This document shows, one piece after another, positions 26,196-36,649 of a DNA stretch of 64,000 nucleotides. The stretch lies in NCBI RefSeq assembly GCF_964340395.1, contig NC_135567.1:5771899-5835898 (forward strand), read 5' to 3'. The DNA comes from Glandiceps talaboti. Lineage: Eukaryota > Hemichordata > Enteropneusta > Spengelidae. Each line of letters starts with the position of its first letter. Positions within the stretch are counted from its first letter, which is position 1. Under the pieces are notes generated by a model. That model made no database searches. It was not told the DNA's origin and saw only the letters and a list, made by a program, of their open reading frames with translations. Made by a program: the position numbers and the translations under genes.

Positions 26196-26708
26196 TCTCT
26201 ACTACCATGTCGTCAAATCACTAATAGAGATTATCTTTCTCTATACATGACATGGAAGAAAGTATGCACATACCAAGGTTACTGCATCAGTGTAGATGGC
26301 ATGATACCAGTTCATACAAACAAAGTACTGCCAACATGGTGTAAACATTTCTTAAATATAGACAAACAACACAATGCTGTAAAAGCAAAAGGTGAACGCC
26401 TGCTAAGTGATTTTAAACGACTGGTCCATAACAACAATAGCAGAGTGGATAGAAGTGGTGCTTTGTCATCGTTTGAAGCACTACAACATTTGCTAAATAG
26501 TACACTATGTTGGCAACCAAGAAAGGGAACAGAGAATGTAAACTGTACAGTTTCTGGGCCAAGTTTGGAAGTCACTAATGTTGCTGATGAATCTGGGAAA
26601 TCTCAATGTGCACCCTCCCCCTACGCAAGATACTTACCTGAACCAATACCAATACTTGCTGACATTCCACCTCCCTACCAACCCAGCCTGCCTTCCAATG
26701 AAGCTTGA
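26064..26708 (+). CDS. N-terminal segment of the coiled-coil/acidic-tail protein (frame-broken)
   Basis: Reads 214 codons from ATG. The start is chosen because the ATG follows the splice-acceptor-like CCCAACAG by 17 nt and the text is coding-like at once. The first ~150 residues form a compact Cys/Trp/Tyr-containing domain that I do not recognise (includes LYMTWKKVCTYQGYCISVDG). Two PPPY motifs, at residues 26-29 and 202-205, match the PPxY ligand of WW domains. The end is Pro-rich and meets a TGA. The protein almost certainly continued into the next frame (+1), where coding text overlaps this one. Either an indel (mutation or assembly error) or a frameshift lies between about 26,580 and 26,705. 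Confidence 0.7.
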   Translation: MNKFYAGIKDNIFGVKHNGISYHSIPPPYLRHFRVDFAIRTNKCSLLPCRQITNRDYLSLYMTWKKVCTYQGYCISVDGMIPVHTNKVLPTWCKHFLNIDKQHNAVKAKGERLLSDFKRLVHNNNSRVDRSGALSSFEALQHLLNSTLCWQPRKGTENVNCTVSGPSLEVTNVADESGKSQCAPSPYARYLPEPIPILADIPPPYQPSLPSNEA

Positions 26709-28092
26709 AGTCTATATGCATAATAAAATGTCACCTCCCACTTATGAGGAAGCAATGTGTAAAGAGAAAAGAAGACAGATCCAAGTGTGTACAGTAGACA
26801 GCAAAGAAAGACATTGGAAGAAAAAGTATGATCAGCTTAGAAGATGTGTCAATGTTCGAACAAAAGATGCCCTTACTCTGAAGAGAAAAGCAGAAGAAAC
26901 TCTTGCTACCACAACGGAAGCAATGAAACAAGTCCATAACATGTCAAAAAAGAAAATAGAAGAATCTAGAGAAAGAGTAGAAGCAGCAAACAAAATGGTG
27001 GAGCTAGAAAAAAGAAAAACACAAGATACAGTCACTCAATGTATAGAAGAGAAACTCATGCTTGTAAAAACAATGGAACTCAAACATGACATTGAAAAAC
27101 AAGCTGTAGTCAAAGACATGGAGCAAACATTGATGAAGGAAAAGCAGACACTCTTAAAGCAATGTGAGAAAAATGATGACAAGCATTACAAAACAATACA
27201 ACATCTCCACAAACAACTAACATCGGAGAAGCAGCATATAGAAAAGTGGAAAAATACAGCAGAAACCATGATGGATATAGCAAATGAAAAAGAAACAAAA
27301 TGCAAGAGAGTTGAAAACAAAGCAAAGAAGATGACTGCACTTGAGCAGAAGGTCTTGCGGAGAGATAAAAATATCAATACATTGAGAGATAGACTTAAGA
27401 AAGCTGAAGACAAAGAAGCAAATAAGTTATTCTATGAAGGTATAATCAGTGAACTGAATAAACAGATGAGAGAGAAAGAAAGTAGCGAAGAAATGCTAAA
27501 GAAACAGATTGAGAAGTTACTGACTCTGGAAACGAAGATGAAAAATGGTTTGTACAGAACTGAAATTCGAATGACATACTACCATCTCCTCACCCTTGGA
27601 GTGTCTGCAAATGTAATAGAACCTGTCGTACGAACTGTATTGAGTAATTTGAGTCCTGTAGATATAAAATCAACGTCCCTACCAAAACGAAGTACAGCTC
27701 AACGTATGAAAATGGAAGCAGGCTGTCTTGCTAGCATACGTGGTTTGGTTGAGTGGAATCAACGAGATAACAAAAATGTTGGATACCAAACTGACAAAAG
27801 TCCAAAATGTCAACTTGAGTGGTTGTCCCATAAAATAGTTCTCTCCCCAAATGAAGAAGAAAGCCAGACAGGGAAACAGACAGTTTTCACACTAGGTTTA
27901 ACCCCAGTAGCTGGTGGACGTTCAGAGGACACTTTGGACAGCTTACGCCAGCATCTAGCAGATCTTGCCCGTCTTGCTAAGGACATTGGAATTACCAACC
28001 CAGATGAAATATACACACTTTCTAATATCCAATCAAAAATGTCTGATCGTGCTGCCACTGAAGTGAAATTAACACTTGAGGCTTTTGATTGA
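26578..28092 (+). CDS. coiled coil plus conserved core, possible RNase H-like transposase
   Basis: Reads 504 codons; the first ~40 are probably out-of-frame text. Residues 53-56 are PPTY, a third PPxY motif. About residues 75-320 are a long Lys/Glu-rich coiled coil. Residues 330-400 (from RMTYYHLLTLGVSANVIEPV) and 400-500 resemble a large unnamed family common in cnidarian, mollusc, amphioxus and fish genomes: a TDG-like Asp (TDKS, D406), the stretch TLGLTPVAGG, helices with LADLARLAKD, and the hallmark SKMSDRAA (D490). The spacing and the MSDR motif recall DDE/RNase H-fold transposases; this is inference. The frame stops just after MSDRAATEVKLTLE and homologous text resumes one base on, consistent with one extra G at GAGG near 28,078-28,081. 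Confidence 0.72.
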   Translation: MLLMNLGNLNVHPPPTQDTYLNQYQYLLTFHLPTNPACLPMKLEVYMHNKMSPPTYEEAMCKEKRRQIQVCTVDSKERHWKKKYDQLRRCVNVRTKDALTLKRKAEETLATTTEAMKQVHNMSKKKIEESRERVEAANKMVELEKRKTQDTVTQCIEEKLMLVKTMELKHDIEKQAVVKDMEQTLMKEKQTLLKQCEKNDDKHYKTIQHLHKQLTSEKQHIEKWKNTAETMMDIANEKETKCKRVENKAKKMTALEQKVLRRDKNINTLRDRLKKAEDKEANKLFYEGIISELNKQMREKESSEEMLKKQIEKLLTLETKMKNGLYRTEIRMTYYHLLTLGVSANVIEPVVRTVLSNLSPVDIKSTSLPKRSTAQRMKMEAGCLASIRGLVEWNQRDNKNVGYQTDKSPKCQLEWLSHKIVLSPNEEESQTGKQTVFTLGLTPVAGGRSEDTLDSLRQHLADLARLAKDIGITNPDEIYTLSNIQSKMSDRAATEVKLTLEAFD

Positions 28093-28945
28093 TGAAAAAA
28101 AGAAGGCCATATCAGACTGGTATGAGTTATCAATTCAAGAGCAAGTTGACAAATCATACATCCATGCTTTTACGTGTGCAGCCCACAAAGTACATAATAC
28201 AGCTGAAGCATTGTCAAGGGCAGTGGTCAAATACCTATGGTCAGAAGCCAATGTTCAAACTGACAACAGAACACAAAGAAGACTAACTGGAGGGCGGAAA
28301 CACATTTATGAATGTGATAAACTGTTATGTATGGAATCGAAAAAAGAATATGCTAGAGGGAAAGAATATAAATCATTCTGTTTAGCCAATGATGTCAACT
28401 TAGATGGAGACCTTTTCCAACCAATAGTTGGGTCAAGATACTTAGTTTACTTTCACAACGCTATTCCTACATATTGTGCTCAAGAAATCGTCAGAATGTT
28501 CCTTCTTGAAGTTCGTGATGTAAAAGGCAGTTGGAATAGATTGGAAAGCAGTGTCTATGAAGGGTACTTTGACAACAAAGTCCTGGCTGAGCAGAGGGCA
28601 TATGCTATTTTGCATTATGAAGTGTTGCTGCCACTATTGAAGAAGTCTAAAAGTGCAGACAATCCACTTGCCATGAATGACTTCTATGTACATGCAACTG
28701 AAAAACTGAGAAGATGGTCATCTGATGCTGATGGACTCTTTGTAGGTTCTGAGACATTATGGCCGGATAGCCATTGTGCCAAACTTGATTCATACATGGA
28801 AAAAATCAGGGAACAACATGAAACAGATGGACTAGTCAAAGTACTCCTGAAGTTGTGTTGTCAAGCTGGTTTTGAAAAACTAAAACTCCATGCTAGAGAA
28901 CATCTACATGGTGGTGAATTTAGTAACCCTTACCGGAGCAACTAA
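28076..28945 (+). CDS. continuation of the conserved core (His-containing and NRF-like segment)
   Basis: About 289 codons in the next +1 frame; it has no ATG of its own and is a continuation. It opens with LLIDEKKKAISDWYELS, as expected right after MSDRAA in the family. The segment FTCAAHKVHNTAEALS corresponds to the family's FxCGLHxLVxLA motif. VGSRYLVYFHNA corresponds to GNRFNxxFxxA. The remaining helical part ends REHLHGGEFSNP, matching the family's LPGGKYxNP. The order of all these motifs agrees with the family from memory. It overlaps the previous segment by 17 nt and the next by about 56 nt. No intron is visible at either junction. Confidence 0.72.
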   Translation: MRLLIDEKKKAISDWYELSIQEQVDKSYIHAFTCAAHKVHNTAEALSRAVVKYLWSEANVQTDNRTQRRLTGGRKHIYECDKLLCMESKKEYARGKEYKSFCLANDVNLDGDLFQPIVGSRYLVYFHNAIPTYCAQEIVRMFLLEVRDVKGSWNRLESSVYEGYFDNKVLAEQRAYAILHYEVLLPLLKKSKSADNPLAMNDFYVHATEKLRRWSSDADGLFVGSETLWPDSHCAKLDSYMEKIREQHETDGLVKVLLKLCCQAGFEKLKLHAREHLHGGEFSNPYRSN

Positions 28946-29647
28946 TGATGAGTGCAAAAGTGACTTCGGTCAACTTGATCAACAATATCGTGTTGCACCG
29001 TCCAGCAACCCACTGTCTTTGTCAAGTATTGTCAGAGCAAAGCGAGATCATGCTTCACTGTGGATACAAAACCAAAATCCAACTGACCAACAACAAATAG
29101 TGAATGCATCTGTGAAGGAAGCAAACTTCCCTCGACAGAAATATGGTAACAAGGATGCCCAATGAAGGAGACTTTATGAGGAGAGGGAAGTACACAACAC
29201 AAAGAAGAGACAGAAGATTAGAGAGAGTAGAGCACGTAAAACAGCAAACAGAACCAAAAATGTTGAGAAATTAAAATCAGGGACACTAATTACACACTGT
29301 CACAGGATTGGCCAACTAAATAGTAAGGAAGTACAAGAACAGATACAACTGTGGGTCACTCTGAGAGATGAAGATAAGCTCACAACCAGAGACTTTGCTG
29401 CATTGGATGGGCGTAGTAAAGTAAAGGATAAGAAAACAATTCTCAAGAAACTCATTAGAGCAAATAAGGACATACAGAACACAATAACAGATTTAGCCAT
29501 GGCGGGCCAAAGTGGTGTGCACATGGATGACCTTTCAAGTTCTTCTTCTGATGACATGGACATACCCCTTTCTATGCATGTACCTCTTGCTACACTATTT
29601 GAACAAACAATGTGCCGTCAGTCTCATGTAGGAGTTGAAACTTTGGT

Positions 29648-29691
<44 letters not shown>

Positions 29692-29803
29692 GTGATGATG
29701 ATGTACCTCTACATACATTGAAAAGTACCTCAAGTGTAGATGTTGATGAAAACTTGGATTTACCCCTAGCTCAATTGCATAAAACAGCAAACAGAAGTGA
29801 CGG

Positions 29804-29839
<36 letters not shown>

Positions 29840-29977
29840 CAATGTACCTCTACATATATTGAAATGTAAATCAATTAGTGTAGGTGTTGATGAAAATATG
29901 GATTTACCCCTAGCACAATTACATAAAACAGCAAACAGAAGTGACTGTGACAGTGATGATGATGATGATGATGATGA

Positions 29978-30013
<36 letters not shown>

Positions 30014-30209
30014 CGATGGCAATGTACCTCTACATATAGTGAAATGTAAATCAAGTGTAGATGTTTTAAAATTTCATGAAACAGCAAACAGAAGTGACAG
30101 TGATGATGAAATGGATTTACCATTGGCCAAACTGTCTCGCAAGATAAACAGTGCTGACGAGGATGAAGATATGAACATACCACTTTCTAAACTGAACACT
30201 CTGCCATAA
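28890..30209 (+). CDS. C-terminal segment: conserved end, basic region and Asp-rich repeat tail
   Basis: Third +1 frame. TNDECKSDFGQLDQQYRVAP followed by SSNPLSLSSIVRAKRDHASL matches the family's FxxLDxxxRxxPNAxxxxLE end segment. A single TGA (29,163-29,165) interrupts the frame before RRLYEEREVHNTKKRQKIRE; the same frame then runs on to 30,209. A basic region follows, then a Ser/Asp stretch and three poly-Asp tracts of about 14, 12 and 18 residues. Between and after them is a repeat of about 50 residues with VPLH-x-(L/V)K and DLPLAQLHKTANRSD. The (D/E/N)-x-(I/L/V)PL-x-x-L motif occurs about nine times, ending IPLSKLNTLP. The tail suggests a nuclear, acidic, multivalent interaction region. 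The reading-through TGA or an assembly error cannot be told apart. Confidence 0.7.
29646..30018. repeat. three (GAT)n/(GAC)n tracts coding poly-Asp
   Basis: Tracts at about 29,646-29,701, 29,803-29,840 and 29,955-30,018 are in frame and code Asp throughout. The first two use GAT; the third switches from GAT to GAC after seven codons. They sit at equivalent places in three ~50-residue repeats of the acidic tail. Confidence 0.95.
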
Positions 30210-30394
30210 GTGTGCTAACATTTAACTGGGATATCACTCATTCACAACTCATACCATACCCTGCAATTGTTTTTTTAATTGAAATATGTGAAAAGAATGA
30301 AATATTGACATTGATACAATTTTAGTTGATAAATGAAGTTTGATGGCCCTTAAAAACACACAAAAACCAACAAGTTACAGTTAAATACAGTTGA

Positions 30395-30830
30395 CAGTGA
30401 ATATTGAACATCTATAGTGGCCATGTTAAAACTACAAAACAATTACAAGTTTGTTGACAATATACTGGGCTAAACATGATAAACGATGATAACTGAACTT
30501 TGAACCCACAAAAGGTGACACTTATAAATGAAGTAATGTGGGTGAACTGAATGTTGTAGAGTAAATATCTACAGTGGTCATGTAAAATCTACAGAATCTC
30601 AAATTTGTTTACAATATACTGAGTTGAAAATGTCCTCAATTTATATAAATTTGCACGAATATATTTGGAGCTTACAATGAACTTCGAACTCCCTATAGGC
30701 AACATTGTGAAATGCATATTATAGATGAACTGAAAAGATTAATTTTATTTTGTACATACATTGACATTGACTATATACAGATACTCAAATTTGTAAATGA
30801 TATACTTTGGGTAAACTCTTTTAATGAAGT
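30395..30830. repeat. decayed tandem repeat, about 2.5 units of ~160-190 bp
   Basis: Recurring order TCTA(T/C)AGTGG, GTTAAAACTAC or GTAAAATCTAC, GTTGACAATATACTG or GTTTACAATATACTG, and GAACTTTGAACCC or GAACTTCGAACTC. The third unit is partial (AATGATATACTTTGG). It lies just 3' of the acidic-tail gene; no poly(A) signal stands out. Confidence 0.55.
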
Positions 30831-30894
30831 TGCATAGTAATATTTACAAGCACAAAATTGAATTTCCGTATCTACTCTCTCCATTTTCTCCATG

Positions 30895-31490
30895 CATTTC
30901 AATGGGAAATCCCATAATATGCTTAATTTGCATAACATTTGTGGTCCTTTATGGTGTCATTTGTTTTGTAGAAAGTAATTATGTAATGTGAGTAGGTTAC
31001 TTGGCTTGATTTTGCCATGCAATTCATTTTAACACCCATTAATTCATTTTCACCTATTCCTAATGCATTTCAATGGGAAATCACATAATATGCTTAATTT
31101 GCATGTATTTGCATAAAATTTGTGGTCTTCTATGGTGTCATTTGTTTTGTAGAAAGTAATTATGTAATGTGAGTAGGTTACTTGGCTTGATTTTTCAATG
31201 CAATTCATTTTAACACCCATTAATTCATTTTCACCTATTCCTAATGCATTTCAATGGGAAATCACATAATATGCTTAATTTGCATATATTTGCATACAAT
31301 TTGTGGTCCTCTATGGTGTCATTTGTTTTGTAGAAAGTAATTACTAGTATGTAATGTGAGTAGGTTACTTGGCTTGATTTTGCCATGCAATTCATTTTAA
31401 CACCCATTAATTCATTTTCACCTGTTCCTAATGTATTTCAATGGGAAATCCCATAATATGCTTAATTTGAATAAATTTGCATAATTGTAA
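30895..31490. repeat. tandem repeat, ~171-191 bp unit, about 3.3 copies
   Basis: CATTTCAATGGGAAAT starts units at 30,895, 31,066, 31,257 and (as TATTTCAATGGGAAAT) 31,434. Each unit includes ATAATATGCTTAATTTGCAT, TTTGTTTTGTAGAAAGTAAT and GAGTAGGTTACTTGGCTTGA. The units are highly alike, so the expansion is recent. They contain several ATGCAAAT-like octamers (reverse of ATTTGCAT). Confidence 0.9.
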
Positions 31491-32740
31491 CTTGATAGTT
31501 TATCAAAAAGAGGTTTTTTAGCAATAAATATCACTATACTATGATTTCTGACAAAAATTGAGTGCCTATCTTTGTGTTTGAAAAATTTCCATTTTTTGCC
31601 TTCAGAATTACCATTTTGTGTCAAAAATAATAAAATTAGCAGTTTTGGGGCCAAATTTTTGAGAAAATTCAAATGTGAAGAGTTGCAACTGTATACTTAC
31701 CATGTTACAAAGAAACTTTTCCACAGAAAAATTATAGTTATCCCGTTCTGAGTGAAAACATTTTTCAGAAAAGCAAGTCGAAAGTTTGGAATTTATCAGT
31801 TTTTGCTTAGTTTTGAAATATTGAGAAATTTACACTTTCTTCAGATTTGAACTCAAATTTTTTCAAAAATTACAAATTTGCCAGGCTGAATTCTGATATA
31901 ACATGTTTCCCAATGTTCCTGCCTTTTAAAATATGTCCTCAGTTGGCTGAAACAGGTCAGAATTTGTATGTCATACAGTCCCTAAAACCTTACTTTATTC
32001 AATTATCTCCAAATCTATTGGCCTTCCACAATGACACTGTCACTCCAAATTGCACGACAATATAGAATTAATCACAAGTTACATGTTATCTAAAAACATC
32101 AAACTTTTATAGTGGATCTGAAGTGTGATTTTAGTGAGAACCAAGAATGTCCTGTGGTGCGTGGAAAATCGCCTGGTAAAACACATAAAAATACATCTTT
32201 TTGCGAAATTTGTGAAACTTTCCGGTCCGTATTAAGGAAACTATATGAGCGTAAAACAGGGTCGAAGTTTCAAGGCCTCAAGTATGCGTCTCGAATTCAT
32301 CGGAAAATCGGTATTCCTAAATGTAATTCCAAAATTTGTTTTGCTGGTAGGAAAGAAGAGATGTCAGTTGAGGTTTAGGCATTTACAGTATCTAAAATGG
32401 TGGACTCTAGTGAAAGTTACGGCGAGTTGAAAATACCCAAAAGTAAGGCCCGTGAGCAGCCATTCATAGTGTAATGGTTGCAAACTGAAGGATAGATATA
32501 TGCAAATGAGGATGTTGTGGACTGGCTGATTATGTAGAAGGGGTGCAGAATTTGGATTTGAAGTTTACAACCCTGTTTCGAACAAACGCTTGTCATTTGG
32601 GCGCACAATGCGTAGAATTATGACTATAGCACATATTACACTGCTTGTGTGATGTCAATAGTGTCTTTTGAAAAGTGGCAGTTTACCTAAAGTCTCATGG
32701 TCTGATTTCCAATATGGCGTCGGTCATAATACTCATTAAT
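31491..32740. other. no gene recognised
   Basis: Moderately open frames occur, for example 32,112-32,378 on the plus strand with KTHKNTSFCEICETF, but codon texture and flanks do not support an exon and I recognise no family. Confidence 0.5.
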
Positions 32741-32749
32741 ATATTCATT

Positions 32750-33150
32750 TTTTTTCAGATTACAAAAAAAAATCATAAAAAATAGAAAAGAAGATGTGCT
32801 GACTTGAAATTAACAAATCTGAGTAAGCTACCCCCTGCGCATCAACACACCAGTTATCAAAGCAATCTGACAAGTAGTATTGGAGGAGATGATGAAAATA
32901 TCATTTTTTGAAAAAAAAATCATAAAAAATTGAAAATGGCACAGATCAACTTGGCATGAACAAATCTGAATAGCCTCCCCCAGGAAACATGCACACTAAA
33001 TATTGAAGTATTCTGGCTGTTACTTTCGGAGAAGATGATGAAAATATAAAAAGTTGACGGACACCTATGATTCACCTATACCTCTATACTCTATACCCAC
33101 CTATACCTAAAGCTACGCTTTCAGCTTTCGCTGACAGCAGAGCTAAAAAC
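32750..33150 (+). mobile_element. retroposon-like repeat with terminal hairpin and GAGCTAAAAAC end
   Basis: Two imperfect ~130-bp tandem units (CATAAAAAATAGAAAAG / CATAAAAAATTGAAAATGG, each with a GGAGA-GATGATGAAAAT segment). Then comes GTTGACGGACACCTATGATT, and a terminal stem CTTTCAGC / GCTGACAG before GAGCTAAAAAC. The same style of end (stem, then GAGCTAAAAAC) occurs at 54,395, so it is probably a shared 3' end of a short retroposon or MITE family. Type not settled. Confidence 0.5.
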
Positions 33151-33509
33151 TGGAGCGGGTTTGTAGAGAGTATTGCTTTGACCTGCACATAACCAGGAAT
33201 AGGCTGATATCCAATGTTATGTAGTAACATTATGTCATTGTGTGTGTAATCTAGTGGATTACTGTCTTGTACTCTGTACGGTCTTATTTTTGTGTTCTTT
33301 TGTTGTTTTAAATTGAAGTTTCAGTAATTGGACTTCCTGAGCCGAACTACAATGGCTGGACGTACCAACTGAACTGAACTATGGTACATCACACACACTT
33401 CTGAATTGCTCCAAGATTAACATCTGCTTGAGATTGCTTGAAAACAGAGTTATTAGTACAGATGAACTGTATTAATTCTGTAATCTGTATTGAAACTGTA
33501 AGTTCATTC
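33151..33509. other. non-coding
   Basis: No feature identified. Confidence 0.5.
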
Positions 33510-34100
33510 AAGCTATAGACCTGATAAAGTGTCTTGTCCATTACTCTGTCTTACTATCTATGTGTGGCTTAAAGTCAAAAACCACTGGAAAGATTATTTT
33601 GATATTTGGTAAAGATGTTCAGTTCAGTTTCTTGTTAGTATATATTTTCAAATAAAATATATACATCTGCCTAGCAACGTGACCATGCCCACAGCAACAG
33701 CCAACTGGTGTTGCATATTGTAAATATAACAGGGGTGGATAGGCAAATAAACATAAAAATAGTGTGCAAATATGCCTAGCAACATGACCATGGACATAGC
33801 AACAGCTAAACAGTGTTGTTTATTGCAAAAAGTAAAGATAGAAATGGGTAGGGAAATGAATAAACTTCTCTAGTATGTTTGCAAATAAGCCTAACAACCG
33901 GACCACATCCATAGCAATGGTCAAATGGTATTGCATAGATAAATACAGTGATGAGTAGGCAAGTCACTACACATTTAAAAGCAAATGCCTGTATAACTCC
34001 TTAAGCTAACAACATCATTATACAGGCAAGTGAATGAATATTCACAAAATGTATGCAAATATAATTAGCAACAAAACCACACCCCTGACGCTGAAAATGT
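33510..34100 (-). mobile_element. family I TIR element, decayed copy, reverse orientation
   Basis: Contains AAGTCAAAAACCACTGG, TTTGATATTTGGTAAAGATG, and several units of CCTAGCAA(C)(A/G)TGACCATG with ATAGCAACAGC, in the order of an inverted family I copy. The outer ends are degraded. Confidence 0.65.
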
Positions 34101-34747
34101 GCAGTGACAGCATATATTTATTGTTCCCAAATTTACTTTCAAACATTAGAATTTAATGTATTTATGTCCATAAACTTATGAACTGATATTGTCATCCAGT
34201 AAATATATTTTATCATCAAAATAACTTAAGATTGTTTTATTACTTTAATAACTAATCAATGGGTTATACTTCTAATTTATTTCCTAATCACAGGCATCTG
34301 TTTACTAGTATTATTTAATAACTACTATTTAAAGCAAAATTAACTGTTCAATGATTTGTACATGAAATATTGTAATTGGATTTGAAACTTTTTTTACTGT
34401 CGAAAAAGTCTTGGATAATTATGCTTGCAAAAACACATGAAACACAGGTTGATTGGCACATTTCATCTTGAATGTAAAGATATATACTACATCACTCTCA
34501 TATCTCCACTTGTACACGAGATCCCCTTGGACTCTTGGAAATTAGCAAGTAGACATCACACACATTTAAATCTGAACCAAGCATACACTAAGAACTGTGG
34601 AGAACTTATCAATTCTGTTGCATTCATTCACCTCCATGGAAGTTCCCCACTCCTACCTGATCTTTTGCGTAAACTCCCTTAATTTCCATTAATGTCCAAA
34701 TTTAAATAACATACATGTATGGCTGAATAATTATTGCAAACCATATA
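34101..34747. other. non-coding
   Basis: An 85-codon plus-strand frame at 34,425-34,682 exists but shows no motif. No gene called. Confidence 0.45.
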
Positions 34748-35420
34748 AAGGGACTGGACAGTTTCTTTGGCCGGGGAGGAGGATTGGAAGCGGTCTCTCC
34801 CTGTTTTTGAAATTGGCAGTAGAGAATTTGGGTCATTTCTACAATGGCATGACCTTGTTGGAATTATGGTATATATTCGTGTCCCTGTTTCGTATCTGTA
34901 TTCTTTAATATTATTTCATCAAGAGTGATTACATAACTATACATGTACATAATGTATTACCTACCAGACAAGTTACAGACCATGTCACGTTCTACTCTTC
35001 AATATAAAGGGATTAATACACATTGTACATTTTCTATTTTGGACACTACCCGGTACATGTTATTGACACTAACACAAATCACCACATCTCATCTGACTTC
35101 AGTTTGTATTATACATTGTAGGTATTAGCACCTAAAGTTCTCTAACAGTGACTTTACTATATCTATAATGGCAATGCCACTATACCAATGTTATGGACAC
35201 TACATGGACCGTTTTGTATGTGTTATGCATGTGAAACTCATCTAAAACTTACATAAACTTCAGCTTTTCGAAACTTAGAAATAGTACCTTCAAGGCTACA
35301 ACTAATCTACAAATTGCCTTAGTAGACACACACAAACTCTAGTTCTGCTAGGGGAGATCCCTAGGACTTCCTCACCCCTAGAGGTCATGCATGCAGTCAA
35401 CCAATAATCAGATACGCCAA
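34748..35420 (-). mobile_element. family II TIR element, right part, reverse orientation
   Basis: Opens AGGGACTGGACAGTTTCTTT, the inverted right end of family II (AGGGACCGGTCAGTTTCTT). It then shows, in reverse order, the internal landmarks of the complete copy: ACATGTTATTGACACTA, CACCACATCTCATC, AGTTCTCTAACAGTGACTTT and CTTCCTCACCCCTAGAGGTC. It is cut off before the left end and is followed within 50 bp by a family I copy. Confidence 0.75.
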
Positions 35421-35464
35421 AATTTACTTTCATAATGGTATTAAACTTGTCATAAACATTTTAA

Positions 35465-36453
35465 CCAATGGCATTGTAGCACAACTGTACAGTTTTTAAA
35501 AAATGTTTATCCACATGTTGAACCATGCTAGATATAGGTGTTCATTTGCTGAATGATTATCCAACCATGCTGTTATCTTTGCAATATATGCGATCATTTG
35601 GCTGTTGGTATGGGCATGGTCTTGTTGCTAGGCACATTTACATACATTTTTAAAATATTTATTCTTTTGTCTATTAATTCCTGTTATCATTGCAATATAT
35701 GCGATCGTTTGGCTGTTGGTATGGGCATGGTCTTGTTTTTAAAAATATTTATTCATGTCTATTACTTCCTGTTGTTATCTTTGCAATATATGTGATCATT
35801 TGGCGTGGTCTTGTTGCTAAATAAATTTACACAAATTTTATGGAAGTTTTTTCACTTGTCTATTAATCCCTGTTGTTATCTTTGTGAAATACACGACCGT
35901 TTGGCTGTTGCTATAGGTGTGGTCATGGTTGCTAAGGCCATTTTTACACCTAATTTGCATATCTTTCATGGAATCATTGTATCTTTAGTATTTCTTCATC
36001 CATACATCCCTAGATGCATTCCCATTAAATTCCAGCCCTGTCTGCTCAGTGGTTTTGGAATTATAGATTTTTGACCAAAAGACACATTTTAGCCCTAATT
36101 TGCATATCGCTGATGGGACCATCATATCATGAACGATTCTTTAGTAAAAACACCCTGAAAAACGTTTCACCCAGATTTCAGCCCGATCTGCCTAGTAGTT
36201 TCTGAGTTTAAGTTTTTTGACCAAAAATAACATTGTTTTACCCAAATCTGAAACCGATGGTAAGATCATTTTGATTTGAACAATTTCCCAACTTGACAGC
36301 CAAGGTAATGGACCCACCAAATATCATGGCAATCGGTTTAGCGGTTTTTGACTTTAAGTTGTTTACACACACACACTTCCACACACATATTGACAGACAG
36401 ACAGACGCCGGGTGATCCCTATAGCAATACTGAACCTCAGTTCAATTGTGCTA
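35465..36453 (+). mobile_element. family I TIR element, complete copy (~1.0 kb)
   Basis: Left end CCAATGGCATTGTAGCACAA then CTGTACAG; right end GTTCAATTGTGCTA. The shared terminal inverted repeat is about TAGCACAACTG, with the conserved CCAATGGCATTG lying outside it. Internally it holds tandem units of GTTGCTATGGGCATGGTC type with GCGATCATTTGGCTGTTG, then AATTTGCATATC and GGTTTTTGACTTTAAGTTGT, an (AC)n/(ACAG)n tract and CCTATAGCAATACTGAACC. No transposase; non-autonomous DNA element or retroposon of unknown type. Confidence 0.8.
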
Positions 36454-36649
36454 ATTATGATGGATTGATTTAGATGTGCTGGTACATGGTCAACCTCATT
36501 TGCATAATTTTGAATAAAACTAGTTCCGTGTTTATAACATGGTTGACATAATACACAAATATCCTTTACATCTGCCATACTTAGTAGACTGAGTGACCAT
36601 TATATAATATAAGGTATTGGCTAGGGGAAATTACAGTGACAGGGGATAA

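Noticed and set aside
26312-28157. Several Ser/Phe/Leu-rich minus-strand ORFs across the coiled-coil gene.
   Set aside because: They are complementary shadows of a Lys/Glu-rich coiled coil, which rarely produces stops on the opposite strand.
29590-30183. Minus-strand ORFs rich in His or Ser opposite the acidic tail.
   Set aside because: They are antisense readings of (GAT)n/(GAC)n codons; the plus-strand frame carries repeated ordered motifs.
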